Of a DNA stretch of 64,000 bases, positions 22,805 to 33,487 are shown in pieces. The notes under the pieces were generated by a model, which worked only from the letters and a program-made list of their open reading frames with translations, was not told the DNA's origin and made no database searches. Numbering within the stretch: position 1 is the stretch's first letter; every line of letters begins with the position of its first letter. The translations under genes and the position numbers were made by a program. Source of the stretch: Globisporangium splendens (Eukaryota; Oomycota; Peronosporomycetes; Pythiales; Pythiaceae); contig VFIW01000016.1 of assembly GCA_006386115.1 (NCBI GenBank), positions 535,301-599,300 of the forward strand, written 5' to 3'.

Positions 22805-22913
22805 CTATGCGCGCAGCCGTTGGGACGAATCGAACTTCACGCCGCACGCCGCGCAGCTGCATTCACACGTCAATCACACACAAGAAGCATTCGTTAGCCA
22901 CAGTCCTCTCTCA

Positions 22914-22947
<34 letters not shown>

Positions 22948-24242
22948 AAATAGGACGGCTAGAAAACGCAACTTACGCAAAGTCGTCGTCGCCTGCAACC
23001 GCGGTCTGCAAGCAGTAGTAGCAGTACACGTGCTTGCACGACGTGATGTACGGCGTCTGCATTGACAGCATGCACACATACACAGCAATAAGAACGCACG
23101 CATTCACCCACAACACATGTCTGTTGGTTGTTGCATACCTGCGGCGGCGTAATGCCACACAACGTGCACTGCGAGCGATTGCCAGCAGTGTCTGCATCAT
23201 CGCCACGGAGACGCGAGGTCGCGCGACTGCGGCTCCACGTCAAAAACGGCAGCACGAAGTTGCCAAATTCCTATACAAACAGCGACACCATAAATACTAA
23301 AGTTCTGCCACTCACTGAGAGTAAAAATGGGCATGTGCAGATGATACGTTACCATTAAGCCGTCCCAGAGCAGCTGCCGTGTCATGTACTCAAAGTTGAT
23401 CGAACGAGGCGTTGTCGATGGCGCAATGCTCTCCTATTGAGACAAATCCATAATTTAAAAAGTATGCGCGTAGTGAATTCGATAGTATTTGACAACAACA
23501 GATTCCTACAGCACGCACCATTTTCATGCCGAGACATCGCTCTGGGAGTGAACGGTACGTTCCCTTGCGCAGGAACACGAGCAGATTCGCAAACTGGCAC
23601 GAGATCACAAACGTCTCGAGCCATTTCATGAGGTTGAGCAGTCGCGTGCGTCTCGCTTCTCCATCTTCGTTATCGCTTGATTCGCTGCTTTCGTCACGCG
23701 GTGGCGACGTCCAGCGGGACGACGAAATGTATCGGAACACGCGCTTCCAGGCGTACGGAACGCCCACGGACAGCAGAAACAGCGCACCGATGCGCTTCGG
23801 CGTCAGCGCGCTCTGTTCAAACTGCACGTTCTCCAGTTTCATACCCGGCGTCGGCTGTCATCAGAAACAACAACACACAAGGTACATGAGACCTCTCGCT
23901 CATGCATGTACAAGTTTACTTACGCACCCGCTTGATGCCCGTCGAGAACGCGAAGAGCAGCGCACCGAGCAGCGCATCGATCTCCGGCTTGACGCGGTCC
24001 ATGACGCCAGGCTCAAACATGCTAAACATCGACTTCATCGGCGTCTTGAGCAGCCCGAGGATCTCCGAGTCGAGGATCAGCGCGTCCCATTTGTTCACGC
24101 GCAGTCCGACTCTCGGGTCGCCGAGGCGCGCGTACTGCAGACGTGGCTGCGGTGGGGGAGTCTCAAGCGACTGCCGAGGCTGCTGGCATTCCGCGAGCGC
24201 CGCCTGCGCGGCCTTCACATGCGGCAACACACTGCTGCTCAT
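22805..24242 (-). CDS. PEX2: Peroxin PEX2 (RING E3 of peroxisomal import)
   Basis: Six exons assemble in phase: 24242-23928, 23854-23519, 23433-23353, 23270-23139, 23056-22977 and 22856-22805, giving 331 residues. The N-terminal Pex2/Pex12 membrane domain has WDALILDSEILGLLKTP, ALLGALLFAFSTGIKR, FLLSVGVPYAWKRVF and FEYMTRQLLWDGLM. The C-terminal RING reads CTLCGITPP, then CKHVYCYYC, then CAAC from the last small exon. PEX2 forms the PEX2-PEX10-PEX12 ligase that monoubiquitinates PEX5 for recycling. The last exon is essential because without it the RING lacks its final Cys pair. The intron before it contains (TC)n(AC)n repeats. It is divergent from the SIL1-like gene, 132 bp away. Confidence 0.9.
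22911..22949 (+). repeat. (TC)n(AC)n compound microsatellite in last PEX2 intron
   Basis: About 20 bases of TC repeat followed by about 16 bases of CA repeat sit between the PEX2 exons that carry the two halves of the RING finger. Confidence 0.8.
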
Positions 24243-24374
24243 CGCGGAGCTCCTCTTGTTGAACTATGACAAGCGTTGACGTCAAAAACGAAGGCATGAG
24301 ATACTGTTAATAAGATATTAGTACTCCATAGGAGGTACTATAGACAGATTTAGGACACGAAGCGACACAATCAA

Positions 24375-24821
24375 ATGAAGGTTCTGCTTCGCAATGCTGT
24401 GCGCGCGGCGCTTTGCTTTCTGCTGTTGGCTGCGGTGGGCAGCGATGCGAACCAGCTCCTGGGAGAGCAGCATGCGAAGACGCGTGCGCTCGTGGTCGTC
24501 GCACCGGAGGAAGACTCACTGAGTAACTGCGCTGGTCACGGCGCATCGGATTGCACGCACCATGTCGATGCAAAAGGAAACAAACACAACGCAGCCGCGA
24601 ATGGCGTCCCCGAGTTTGAACCAACGCACGAGTGGAAGGAGATCCTGCCGAACCAAGCGCTCCCGCCTGTGGGTTCTAATGTCATTGCTGTAGCGTTGCT
24701 CTCCTTCTGACGCTTGGCTGTGTGTCTATGCATTGTACATATTGAACTACATATAATCTAGGGCTTGTACATCCGCGTGAATTTGGAGACAGGAAAGAAG
24801 GAAGCCAAGCTGCTCGATTAA
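24375..24821 (+). CDS. Stand-alone SIL1 N-terminal paralogue, secreted
   Basis: Two exons (24375-24668 and 24762-24821) give 117 residues. It begins with a signal peptide (MKVLLRNAVRAALCFLLLAA). The mature part ends with a copy of the N-terminal SIL1 motif: VPEFEPTHEWKEILPNQALP joined to GLYIRVNLETGKKEAKLLD and a stop. The full-length SIL1 gene just downstream has VPEFVATGEWKEILPGQGIP joined to GLHVRVNLETGKKEAKL with an intron at exactly the same place, so the two arose by tandem duplication. This copy lacks the whole armadillo-repeat domain that binds the ER Hsp70. It might modulate SIL1 or BiP, or be a truncated copy; neither is known. Confidence 0.75.
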
Positions 24822-25211
24822 CAGGTTAAGCGCATGCATAGGACTCGATGGTAACAGAATGCGCCTTTCAAGAGCTCAAAAGTGAAGTCGTGTGCACCTA
24901 CAACACGCCTGTACTTTTTACAATGCACGAATGTAAGCACACCAATGCGTGCTAAAAGACACGTGCGCTGCTCCATATCGCCCCACGTGGCAGCCTGCAT
25001 GCAGATTGCACCCATTCACTGTCAAGCACCACAAGAACACGTGGTGTTGCCCATAGTGCCACAACTTGCAGCTTCTGGAAGCTCAAAATGTCGTCTGAAG
25101 GTAACGCCAACAAGGTTGCACCAGTGGAAAGCGCCTCACAAATCAAAGCAGCCACGTATCCTGCACCATTACCGAAAATTGACACACAAGAACACAAGAA
25201 GCAGCAAGAGG

Positions 25212-27093
25212 ATGGCGACGAACGCGCGTCTCGGCAGACGCCGACGCTTATTGACCAAGACGGATAGCAGACTGCCGCGCGTGTTGCTCCTCGTGGTGCT
25301 GGTGCTGCTGGCATTGGCAGGCGCCACGAGTGTCACAGCGTCCGCTGCTAACGGCGGTGGGTTGGTCGTCGTGGAGCAAAGTGACGAAGTGGACGCATCG
25401 ACGCCGGCGTCCGTCGCGGAGAGCACGAAGACCGCCGTGCCGCAGACAACGCAGGAGCGCGTTCCGGAGTTTGTCGCGACGGGTGAATGGAAAGAGATCC
25501 TTCCTGGACAGGGTATCCCACGAGTACGTAAGGAGTGTGTGTTTGTATGCCTATCGCACGTCCTGAATCAATTCTGATAGATTACTTCGAACGCTTTTAT
25601 AGGGGCTCCATGTGCGCGTGAACCTTGAGACGGGCAAGAAAGAGGCAAAGCTGATGGACTCAACGGACGTGGAGGTCGACGAGAGCATGCGGTCTGTGGT
25701 CGTGGAGCAGGATGCGACGGTCACGGTCGCCACCGACGTCTCGGGTGAGATTGACACTGTCGTCTCGAAGAAAGAATCTGCATCCCATGATGGTGGTATC
25801 ATCCCTGTCGATAATGCTGATGCGCAAGAAGAAGAACAAAGCGCTGGAGTTAGCGACGAGAATGCGGACGAAGCGCCTCCGGCTCCCCGGGAACCAGCGT
25901 GGAACCACGAAAAGATCTACGAAGTGCTGCAAGCGCTCCCCGAGCCACCGACGCTCAACGGCATGGACATCCACGAAGCGCACGCCAAGCTGTCGAAGGA
26001 GGAGTTCCGCAAACAAATAATCGCGTTGTGGAAACAGCGCCAGCAAGATCTGAAAGACGCGATGGACACGATGCAGGACGACGCAAAGTACTTGGGCAAG
26101 CTGCTCGAGCAATTTCGCGATGCCGAACAAGAAGGCAACGCAGACGAGCAGCTGAACGTGCTCGAGGTCCTGGAGTGGGAAGTGCAGGATCTCGACAAGA
26201 CGCACATCTTCCACTTTATCGGTGGCTTCGACATCATCTCGGGCTACTTGAACTCAACCAATCTGCGTGTGCGTGCTGGTGCGTCGTGGGTCATTGGTAC
26301 TGCGTCGAAAAGCTACCGAGACGGACAGAACTGGGCGATCGACGCAGGCGCACTGCCAAAGCTCATCCAGTCCCTCGCTCTCGATGCAGCGCAGAATGAC
26401 GATCCGAAAGCCGTGTTTGAAGTGAAGAAGAAAGCGCTGTATGCGCTCTCGTCGCTCATTTTGTTCAACGACCGTGGCCAGCGACTCTTTCTGCTGCACA
26501 ACGGGCTTGAGCGACTCGCGGGACTTTTCGATGGCACCCACCCAAAGAACGTTCAATTGAAGGTGTGTGTGTGTGTGTGTGTGTCATGTGCTGCAGTTAT
26601 CGTGTGCTATTTTCCTAATGCTGACATGACTTTGTGTTGGTAATCGGTTGTTGCAGGCTGCGCTGTTGATTCACGATTTGCTCCTGGAGGCAGCGGACTC
26701 GACTGAGGCTCCTGAGAGCAAAACCAGTTTACAGAAGATCCAGGAGAGTCTCAAGTCGTCTGAGTGGTGCACGCGGTTGTCATCCTTTTTCCTGAACAAT
26801 GTACGTGTTTTGCTTATCTATCGCTTTACCAGTGGCACAGCGGAAGGTTCTGACATGTGTATTGTAACTCGCTGTGTTCCAACTAGGCTACGCAATTGCG
26901 TCAACGCCAAGCGCTTGAGATCATGGGTGCCATGCGCAACCAGCTGCCTTCCTGTCAGGAAACCTTCCAGGCAGCAGGTGTGAAGCAAGTCGTGGACGTC
27001 GTCGCGACGTCATTCGCTCAGGACGATGACCTGGACGAAGAAGAAAAACAGGAGATCCTGGCGTTTGTCAATGACATTGTGGGCTTCTTGTAA
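25212..27093 (+). CDS. SIL1: ER nucleotide exchange factor SIL1
   Basis: Exons 25212-25523, 25603-26562, 26657-26800 and 26887-27093 give 540 residues. A basic N-terminus and hydrophobic stretch (RVLLLVVLVLLALAGAT) form a signal peptide or anchor. The SIL1 N-terminal motif (GEWKEILPGQGIPR, RVNLETGKKEAKL) precedes armadillo-like repeats: FIGGFDIISGYLNSTNLRVR, AGASWVIGTASKSYRDGQNW, KKALYALSSLILFND. SIL1/HSPBP1 proteins release ADP from the ER Hsp70 BiP. No KDEL-like signal ends the protein (it ends DIVGFL), so retention would rely on other features. The intron after exon 2 begins directly with a (GT) repeat of about 11 units. Confidence 0.88.
26563..26584 (+). repeat. (GT)n microsatellite at a splice donor
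   Basis: A run of about 11 GT units starts exactly at the 5' splice site of SIL1 intron 2, so several registers could serve as donor. Confidence 0.85.
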
Positions 27094-27329
27094 GGAGGAG
27101 GTTCTTCCGTTTTTCCAAGTAGATAATTCGTAGTTTGTAAAGCAGCAAAAGAAAAGACCAACAAACCAACAGACTTGAGCATTTGACTTGAAAATGTGTG
27201 TGCATTGAGTGAATCCATGACTTGAATGGCCATTTTACGCGGGAGCTTCCCGCAATATATAGAGATTGGTGCATAAATATGAATCACGCCACAAGCGTGT
27301 GTCTGTGTATGTTTGGGTGTCAGCATCGC

Positions 27330-28619
27330 TTACGTCTTTGTGACGAAGCTCCACACTTCCACGCAGGCAATGTCGAAATCGCTTTCCGACGTCAACCGCC
27401 TGCATTACGCATCGCAAAGCACAGCAAAGAAACAACTGTTAGTCGGTGCTACTACAACATGGAGGGCACAAAACAAATCAGAATGCGCACACCTGTTCAT
27501 GAATGTATCGGATTGCGCACTCGTCCCGTGTGAGAGGTCTGCATTCAAGAACCACGCAAAGCCACCACTGTGCAAGCAAACGAGCACACATAACATCATT
27601 AGCAATCCACACTGTATCCAGTCGTCGCCTTATCCCATGCGTAACGTACCCTCCGCCCATGCCGATCGACTTGTCCGTGCTGATCATGATCATCGAGTTT
27701 TTCTTCGACCACGGGAAGCGCTCAAAGTGCGGGTAGCACGTGAACACAAACGACTCGCCAATGCCATAATACGACGTGCTCTGCTTCCAGGGAGTAGCCA
27801 CAAAGCCGCCAAAGATCTCGCCGCGCGTCGTCTCAACGACCACGAGCGTCGGGCTCACGTTGCATACATGGTGCAGCAGCGTGTGCAGACTCGAGCCGTG
27901 CTGCGCCAGGCTGTACTGCAACTTCCAGTCGTAGCCGCGGAAGCGCATGGGCAGACACGTCTCGAGCTTCGGCACGAGCTTCGAGCAGTACTGCGGATGC
28001 GAGAGCACTTCGCTGGACGTGCCGCCAATCAGCGACGGCAGCACAAACTCGTCGGTCTCATACTGCGTGTGCAGCCGCTCCGACTTGGACCGGTGCTTGT
28101 GGCTTGTGGTGACAGGCAACGATAATGCATGCGTGTCGTCTTCGTCTTCAGGCTCCACGTTCGCCGTCTTGCGAGGCGCGAGGTGCCTGTACTCGTCTGC
28201 ACTGTCGTGCAGTTGCTGTCGCGCACTGTCGTTGTCGTCGTTCTCCTGGTCCATTTGGTCGGCGAGCGGCAGCGTCGGCAGACTGTGGCTGCGCTTCTTG
28301 CGGAACACCTTGAGTTTCTGGCCCGGGAAGATCGCGCTGCCGGCAAGCAGGTTATTCATAGCGCGCAGCTCCGATTCGCGGATGTTGTGCCTAAGATGTT
28401 GTTTTATGCGAGTATCATCAATACACAAACGCATCCAGCCGTTAGCACATACATAATGTATAAATCGATTTGTTGCATGGTCATGCAGCAAACGTACCGG
28501 AGCGCGATGCCAGCGAGCGTGTCGCCTTGTTCGACGACGTACGTGACCATGCGGCGGCGCGGCGGCTTTTTCGAAATCGCGTCGCTCCAGTTCACAGGCG
28601 TGAACACCTGCAGCATCAT
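27330..28619 (-). CDS. LysM-TLDc domain protein (OXR1/NCOA7-like)
   Basis: Four exons (28619-28498, 28390-27650, 27567-27493, 27399-27330) give 335 residues. The N-terminal LysM motif spans the first intron (VTYVVEQGDTLAGIALR then HNIRESELRAMNNL and IFPGQKLKVF). An acidic, Ser-rich linker leads to a TLDc domain: KLVPKLETCLPMRFRGYDWK, LVVVETTRGEIFGGFVATPW, GIGESFVFTC, GGGFAWFLNADLSHGTS and the terminal ACVEVWSFVTKT. TLDc proteins with LysM (OXR1, NCOA7) protect against oxidative stress and bind the V-ATPase; that role is inferred. The two short 3' exons are needed to complete TLDc. The frame is intact. Confidence 0.88.
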
Positions 28620-29508
28620 CTTGGCTGTTGGAGGGGACCTGATGGATGTGCGCGTTTCGAGGAACTTTTCAGACTGAGCAGCGAATGAAAAGAAGCGATC
28701 GTCCCGCCGTTTGTGTGCAGTTGTCCTTTTAATTGAAAAGCGTGTGCAGCAATGAGAGAGAGGGCTATGAAAATCGAAAAATGGCGATAGGGGAGGAGTT
28801 GAAGAAGAGGAGGAGCTGCGTCCGCCAGGCATCAGTATGGTTTTCAGTATGGAGAGATGGGAAAGACCATCGCCCTCCTTTTTCGGTCTGTCACACTTGT
28901 TGAGTCATGAGGTGGTCGATTGCGCCTTTCACGGTTAGTCCACAACACAAGCGACTCATGCGCCAATTTCTAAAGAAAAAGAAAAAAAAAGAGGCACAAT
29001 CCTTAAACAGACGGAATGGTGGTGAGCAGCATGCATTTTTACTGCACGCACAGAATACACATTGCATCTCTTCTGAGGCAGAGCAGCAAATCATGTGCAC
29101 TTACAATAGGGCATCATGCGAGTGCATTTAGAAATCATTGGTGGCGGTTTAAAGTTTGGTCTTGCGTCCTTTCTTGCTTTGGTGGGAAACATAGTGAGTA
29201 CTGTAGATGGAGACATTGCGCATCTGTTCATGCGTGCACACGTCTTTGTGTGTGCATTCGCAAACCTGATACTGTGCAACTTCACACAAAAGCAACCCAA
29301 ACCGTCCGAATCAGAACAACCTACGAAGACCATCACTCCTTTAACCTATGAAGCAGCCATTTGCCTTTTGCAGAGTTGTAGATCCGGTTATAAACGAGTG
29401 TGAACTTTGCTGTTTACATGTGCAAGTCCACACAAGTTTATAACTGGATCGACCAATTGATCGAGTTGCTAACATCCAAGTCCCAATCGCGAAATTTTGG
29501 CAACCATC
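28620..29508. other. Intergenic, divergent between TLDc and WD40 genes
   Basis: Nearly 0.9 kb without a recognisable gene. It holds an A-rich tract at about 28975-28995 and small ORFs without family resemblance. It should contain both promoters, but no clear Inr element was found. Confidence 0.5.
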
Positions 29509-30836
29509 ATGGCTCACAAGAACAGCAGAGCACCGCCACCAGCGCCACTGGCCATCCTGCGCGGCCACGGAGCCCCCGTGAACGCGATCAGCTTCGTCTC
29601 ACCCACCACCATCGTCTCGGGCGCGGCGGATGGCGTCGTCAAGATCTGGGACCTGAAAACGCGGCGAGAGTGCGCGACGTTCTCCCAGGCGCACTCGAAG
29701 GCTGGCGTGCTGCACACGAGCGCTCTCCCGGACGACGCCACGCGGTTTGTGACGCAGGGCCGTGATGGCTTTGTGAAGGTCTGGGATGCTGCGACGTTCA
29801 GCGAGGGCTGCGAGCCGCTGCTCTCGTACTACTGCGGCTCGTATTCGTTTACGAAATTCGCGACGCGGCGATGGCCATCGGTCGATCAATCGCTTGGGAA
29901 TGGCAACTTGATCGTGAGTCCGAGCGCCGAGTCCAATCAGGTGACTACATAGCGCTTCCTTCTCTGCTTACGCCGAGCCGTTGCTGATGTGGGGTATGTG
30001 CATTTTGCTGTGTGGTGCATATGGTAACTAGATCTTCATCTACGATATCCGATCGCCGGCAACATCTCGTCCGAGTCTCCACATGACAGTCCCCGATGGC
30101 AGCAGCAAGAAGGGGATGTGCATGTCGTTGTGTCTCTTCGAAAGCCGTGGTGGAAATAGTGACGACAGCGGGGGAGTACAAACGTACATTGCTGCGGGGT
30201 ACGAAAGCGGCGAGCTCGCGATCCTCGACCTGCGATCGGGCGGGAAACTCGCATGCGAAGCGCAAGTCACCGCAGCCGCCAACCCACGTACCCATGCTTC
30301 TACATCGCTTTCTCACTCCATTGTATATTGCCTGCCTATGCTGACGTTGTGTGTGTGATTGTCTTGTATAAAGTGCTTGCGTTTGACGTCACGCAGGACG
30401 GTCAGTCGGCGATGTGCGGCTCCGCGGGCGAGGATCTGTACAAAGCGAGCTTCGATGCGAGCTCCTTCACGATCTCGTCCGAGTCGTTCTTCAAGTGCAA
30501 CCACGGCGGCATCGGCGCCATCCGGATCCGTGGCGACCAGCGCATTTTCGCCACGGCAGGCTGGGACCACAGGTGCTTTGTTCATTTGTCGGCTGTGATT
30601 GCTTTCATTGTGCTGAAGCGGTCTTGTACTTGTCCACTAGAGTGCGTGTGTTCCATTTGCGCAAGTTGAAGCCGCTGGCGATCCTGAAATACCACACTGA
30701 GAGCGTCTTTGGCTTGGATTTCAGCGCCGATAGCTCGATGTTTGTGTCGGTGTCCAAGGACCACAAGGTCGCACTGTGGTCCATTTACCCACCAGCGTCC
30801 GACCAAGCAGTTCACCAAAAGCTACGCGCATATTGA
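29509..30836 (+). CDS. GNB1L: WD40 protein, GNB1L/ASA1 family
   Basis: Exons 29509-29940, 30032-30287, 30374-30572 and 30641-30836 give 360 residues. WD repeats are seen at ILRGHGAPVNAISFVSPTTI with VVKIWDL, FVTQGRDGFVKVWDA, YIAAGYESGELAILDLRSGG, IFATAGWDHRVRVFHLRKL, and FVSVSKDHKVALWSIYPPA. The phrases TQGRDG, AGYESG, ATAGWDHRxRVFH and SKDxxVxLWSxYPP are diagnostic for GNB1L (yeast/plant Asa1). Members act with the TELO2-TTI1-TTI2 (ASTRA) complex in stabilising PIKK kinases such as ATM and mTOR. The fourth blade is completed only by the spliced model. It ends 107 bp from the convergent fusion gene. Confidence 0.9.
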
Positions 30837-30943
30837 GGTTGAGTTTGCCTGATCCATCATGCTTGGTCTTAACTTTGAGAGATACGTTCACGGTTATACA
30901 TATATTAGAAATAATAACAAATTCTAGTTCATCTTGGGTGAGC

Positions 30944-33487
30944 TCACGTCGCCGTAAACTCGACCGACTTCTTCAAATTGGAATTGTAATACAGGAAATG
31001 GTGGAATCGGAAGTACGTCACCAGCTCCGTGAGTCCGACATCGCGCTGCGCGTGGCACTCGCGGCCGCGATGACCATACTGCTGGCACACTTTGCACCGA
31101 TGCTCGCCCGTGCAGTGGCTCTTGTTCCCACACAACAGGCACGGTTGCTTGCGGTTTGGACAATCGGCGCCGCGGTGCGTGCCACGCTCCGTGCAGTACC
31201 GACAACGGTGCTGCTCCGTTGAGTGCGCTTTGCTAAGGCAGAAAGTGCACTCCGTGTCGCTCTTTGTTGACGACGACTTGTACCCGCGCTCCAAGATACT
31301 GTCAATGGATCGCGTCATCGGAAGCAGCGAGAATGGAGACGCCGTACGGCGGCCCACACCCCAGCCGTCCTCTTTCAAGAAAATCTTGACCGCAGCGTCT
31401 GCATACCCTTCTGCCGTCGGCGGAAACGCATGGACGGTATCCGACGGGTGCATCACGATGATTACTTGCTCCGGCTCAAACAGCACGCGCAACCGAGCGG
31501 CAAAGCCGACGTCACCACAGCGCGGTGAACCAAACCCGACCATATTGATCTGGCTCACATCCAGACCTTGCATGCGTGCACGATCGCCCAAATAGAGCAT
31601 AAACAATTGGCTGAGCATACCGCCCATACTGTACCCCGTGATGTGCACCGCGGCACCTTGCTCGACGTACTTGATGATCGTATCCAGCAGTCCATCCTTG
31701 AGCATATCCTGCAAGTACGCGTGCACCGCGCGATGCACGCGCACTTTGCGCGCTCGACTGAGACGCACGGGATTGCTGCTGTCGCTGCTGCTCTCATCGC
31801 TGTCTCGTCGACGACGACGCGAGTGAGAATGCACAGTCGACACAGGTGGCTGATCGACCACCAACGAGTCGAACCGCTGGATGCGCGGTCGCGTCATCAA
31901 TTTCTCCAGCGGCGTGAGACCGTCGGCTTCAATCAGACTGCGATCGAGACCCACTGCCATCATGTTCTGAATACTTTGGCGGATCCGTGTCTGCTCGCCT
32001 TCCGACCACGCCGAACCAATCTTGCTCCACATAAACTGCAAGATCGCTGATGCTGGACTGTAATCCCCCGAGATCGACGACGTCACGACATTGAGCGCCG
32101 ACGTGAGCGACACCGTCCCCATCTGTCGCTTGAACTCCGAGATCTCATCCTCCGCCCAGCCCGACCAGAAATCACCCCAGACATCGCGAATCGTCTCCGG
32201 GTTCCCCGCAGGACTGAACGCGACGACGACGTCGGTCGTCGAGTGACCCGACTTGTGCTCGACCGAGCTTTCCCACACATGCGCGCGCGCACAGCGGCTC
32301 TTGTTCTGGAAAATGTGCTTGAGCTCGTACACGGAAGCCGCCGCACCGTCAGGGCGGTGACGATCCGTGCAGATCTTGACGCCTTTGCCAAACTTGACAT
32401 TCTTGTTGCCGTTCGCGTCTTCGTTGATCAAATCCTTTTCCTTGAGCATCGAGAATTTCGCCGATAGAAGCAGCAATTGCTTGCCTTTTTGCAAAATCTC
32501 GCGCTTTTTTCGGAAATTGCGGTGCAGACCCGCGATCGCCGACGCGAACGCGTCATTAATGTCTTCGTCTTCGGGACAACTCACAATGGTATCTTCCTGC
32601 TCCGTGATCAAAAGAATCTCGTGTGCGTACTCGCTCGTGCGGTACGTGCCGGCGATGACATCGACGCCGTATTTCTCAATGTTGCCGTGTGCGGCTTCAA
32701 TCATCTGACCGTCTTGAAACTCGTGCTTGAGCGTCACGAGAAACGCCTTTGGGCACCACTCTTTGCGCACGCGCTTGATCAAATTCGGGACGCGCACAAA
32801 ATTCACCGAGAATTCGCCTTTCTTCTTCTTGGCGAGGTCGTGGTCCTGCGTCGGTACGTAGAATTTGCCCACGCTCGCTGCCAAGATCACGATGCCGCGG
32901 TTGTTCGCCGCGTTCACAGCACGCGCCGTCACGCGCAGCAGCATCAGGTACTGCTGCACGGTCGTGAAGCTGATGTTGAGCAAGCGATCTTTCGCGTCGT
33001 TGTACAGCAGCGCGATGTTCTGAAACTTGACCTGCTGTCCAAGATCGAGCCCTTCGACCACGAGTCCCTGGTCACGCGCTCGCAGCATGCTCATGAACGC
33101 GCCATTGTGGATGTACCTCTGGAAATGCCGCGTGAACGGCTGCATCGAGTCTTCACGGTGCAGAAACACCACAGCGTACCCGAGATGCAGCAGGTACTCT
33201 GCGCACGCAGGTCCCTGGTGCTCTTGGATCTTCGCCGACAAGTCGACAAACGTGTCGTTGTTCGCATCGAGCGGCACGATCGTGGCGCCGGACGTGACGA
33301 GCGCGATGCCGCGGCGGTTGCCCGCCAGTTGGTTGCTGATAAACTCGTTCACGAGCGTCTCCATGCGCTCGAGCTCCCACGCAGGGTCCTGTTTGGTCTT
33401 CTTGAAAAAGTCGTCGACGAACGCGTCCGAGTCCGCGGGCGTCGCACCGCCGCCAATGCGCTGCCGCAGCGTGCCCCAAAGCGCCAT
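30944..33487 (-). CDS. Fusion: PPCS-like domain + class 3 lipase + CCHC zinc knuckles
   Basis: One uninterrupted 847-codon frame, ATG at 33487. Residues about 40-325 resemble phosphopantothenoylcysteine synthetase (PPCS, CoA pathway): RRGIALVTSGATIVPLD, AEYLLHLGYAVVFLHR, SFTTVQQYLMLLRV, ILAASVGKFYVP, CPKAFLVTLKHEF. Typical PPCS catalytic motifs are altered (DNFSSG region reads VDLSAKIQ; AAVSDFY reads AASVGKFY), so it may be inactive. Residues about 580-705 are a lipase_3 domain with nucleophile elbow GYSMGG (Ser620), FGSPRCGD, and HPSDTVHAFP (Asp683). The C-terminus has four zinc-knuckle units at 747-811, including canonical CKVCQQYGHRGREC. No splice signals that would separate two genes were recognised. 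The combined function is unknown. Confidence 0.8.
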   Translation of the reverse strand: MALWGTLRQRIGGGATPADSDAFVDDFFKKTKQDPAWELERMETLVNEFISNQLAGNRRGIALVTSGATIVPLDANNDTFVDLSAKIQEHQGPACAEYLLHLGYAVVFLHREDSMQPFTRHFQRYIHNGAFMSMLRARDQGLVVEGLDLGQQVKFQNIALLYNDAKDRLLNISFTTVQQYLMLLRVTARAVNAANNRGIVILAASVGKFYVPTQDHDLAKKKKGEFSVNFVRVPNLIKRVRKEWCPKAFLVTLKHEFQDGQMIEAAHGNIEKYGVDVIAGTYRTSEYAHEILLITEQEDTIVSCPEDEDINDAFASAIAGLHRNFRKKREILQKGKQLLLLSAKFSMLKEKDLINEDANGNKNVKFGKGVKICTDRHRPDGAAASVYELKHIFQNKSRCARAHVWESSVEHKSGHSTTDVVVAFSPAGNPETIRDVWGDFWSGWAEDEISEFKRQMGTVSLTSALNVVTSSISGDYSPASAILQFMWSKIGSAWSEGEQTRIRQSIQNMMAVGLDRSLIEADGLTPLEKLMTRPRIQRFDSLVVDQPPVSTVHSHSRRRRRDSDESSSDSSNPVRLSRARKVRVHRAVHAYLQDMLKDGLLDTIIKYVEQGAAVHITGYSMGGMLSQLFMLYLGDRARMQGLDVSQINMVGFGSPRCGDVGFAARLRVLFEPEQVIIVMHPSDTVHAFPPTAEGYADAAVKIFLKEDGWGVGRRTASPFSLLPMTRSIDSILERGYKSSSTKSDTECTFCLSKAHSTEQHRCRYCTERGTHRGADCPNRKQPCLLCGNKSHCTGEHRCKVCQQYGHRGRECHAQRDVGLTELVTYFRFHHFLYYNSNLKKSVEFTAT

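Noticed and set aside
25603..26562. The 5' half of SIL1 as a separate gene ending in the GT repeat
   Set aside because: The frame into the repeat (VCVCVC) is intron sequence; splicing to 26657 continues the armadillo repeats in phase.
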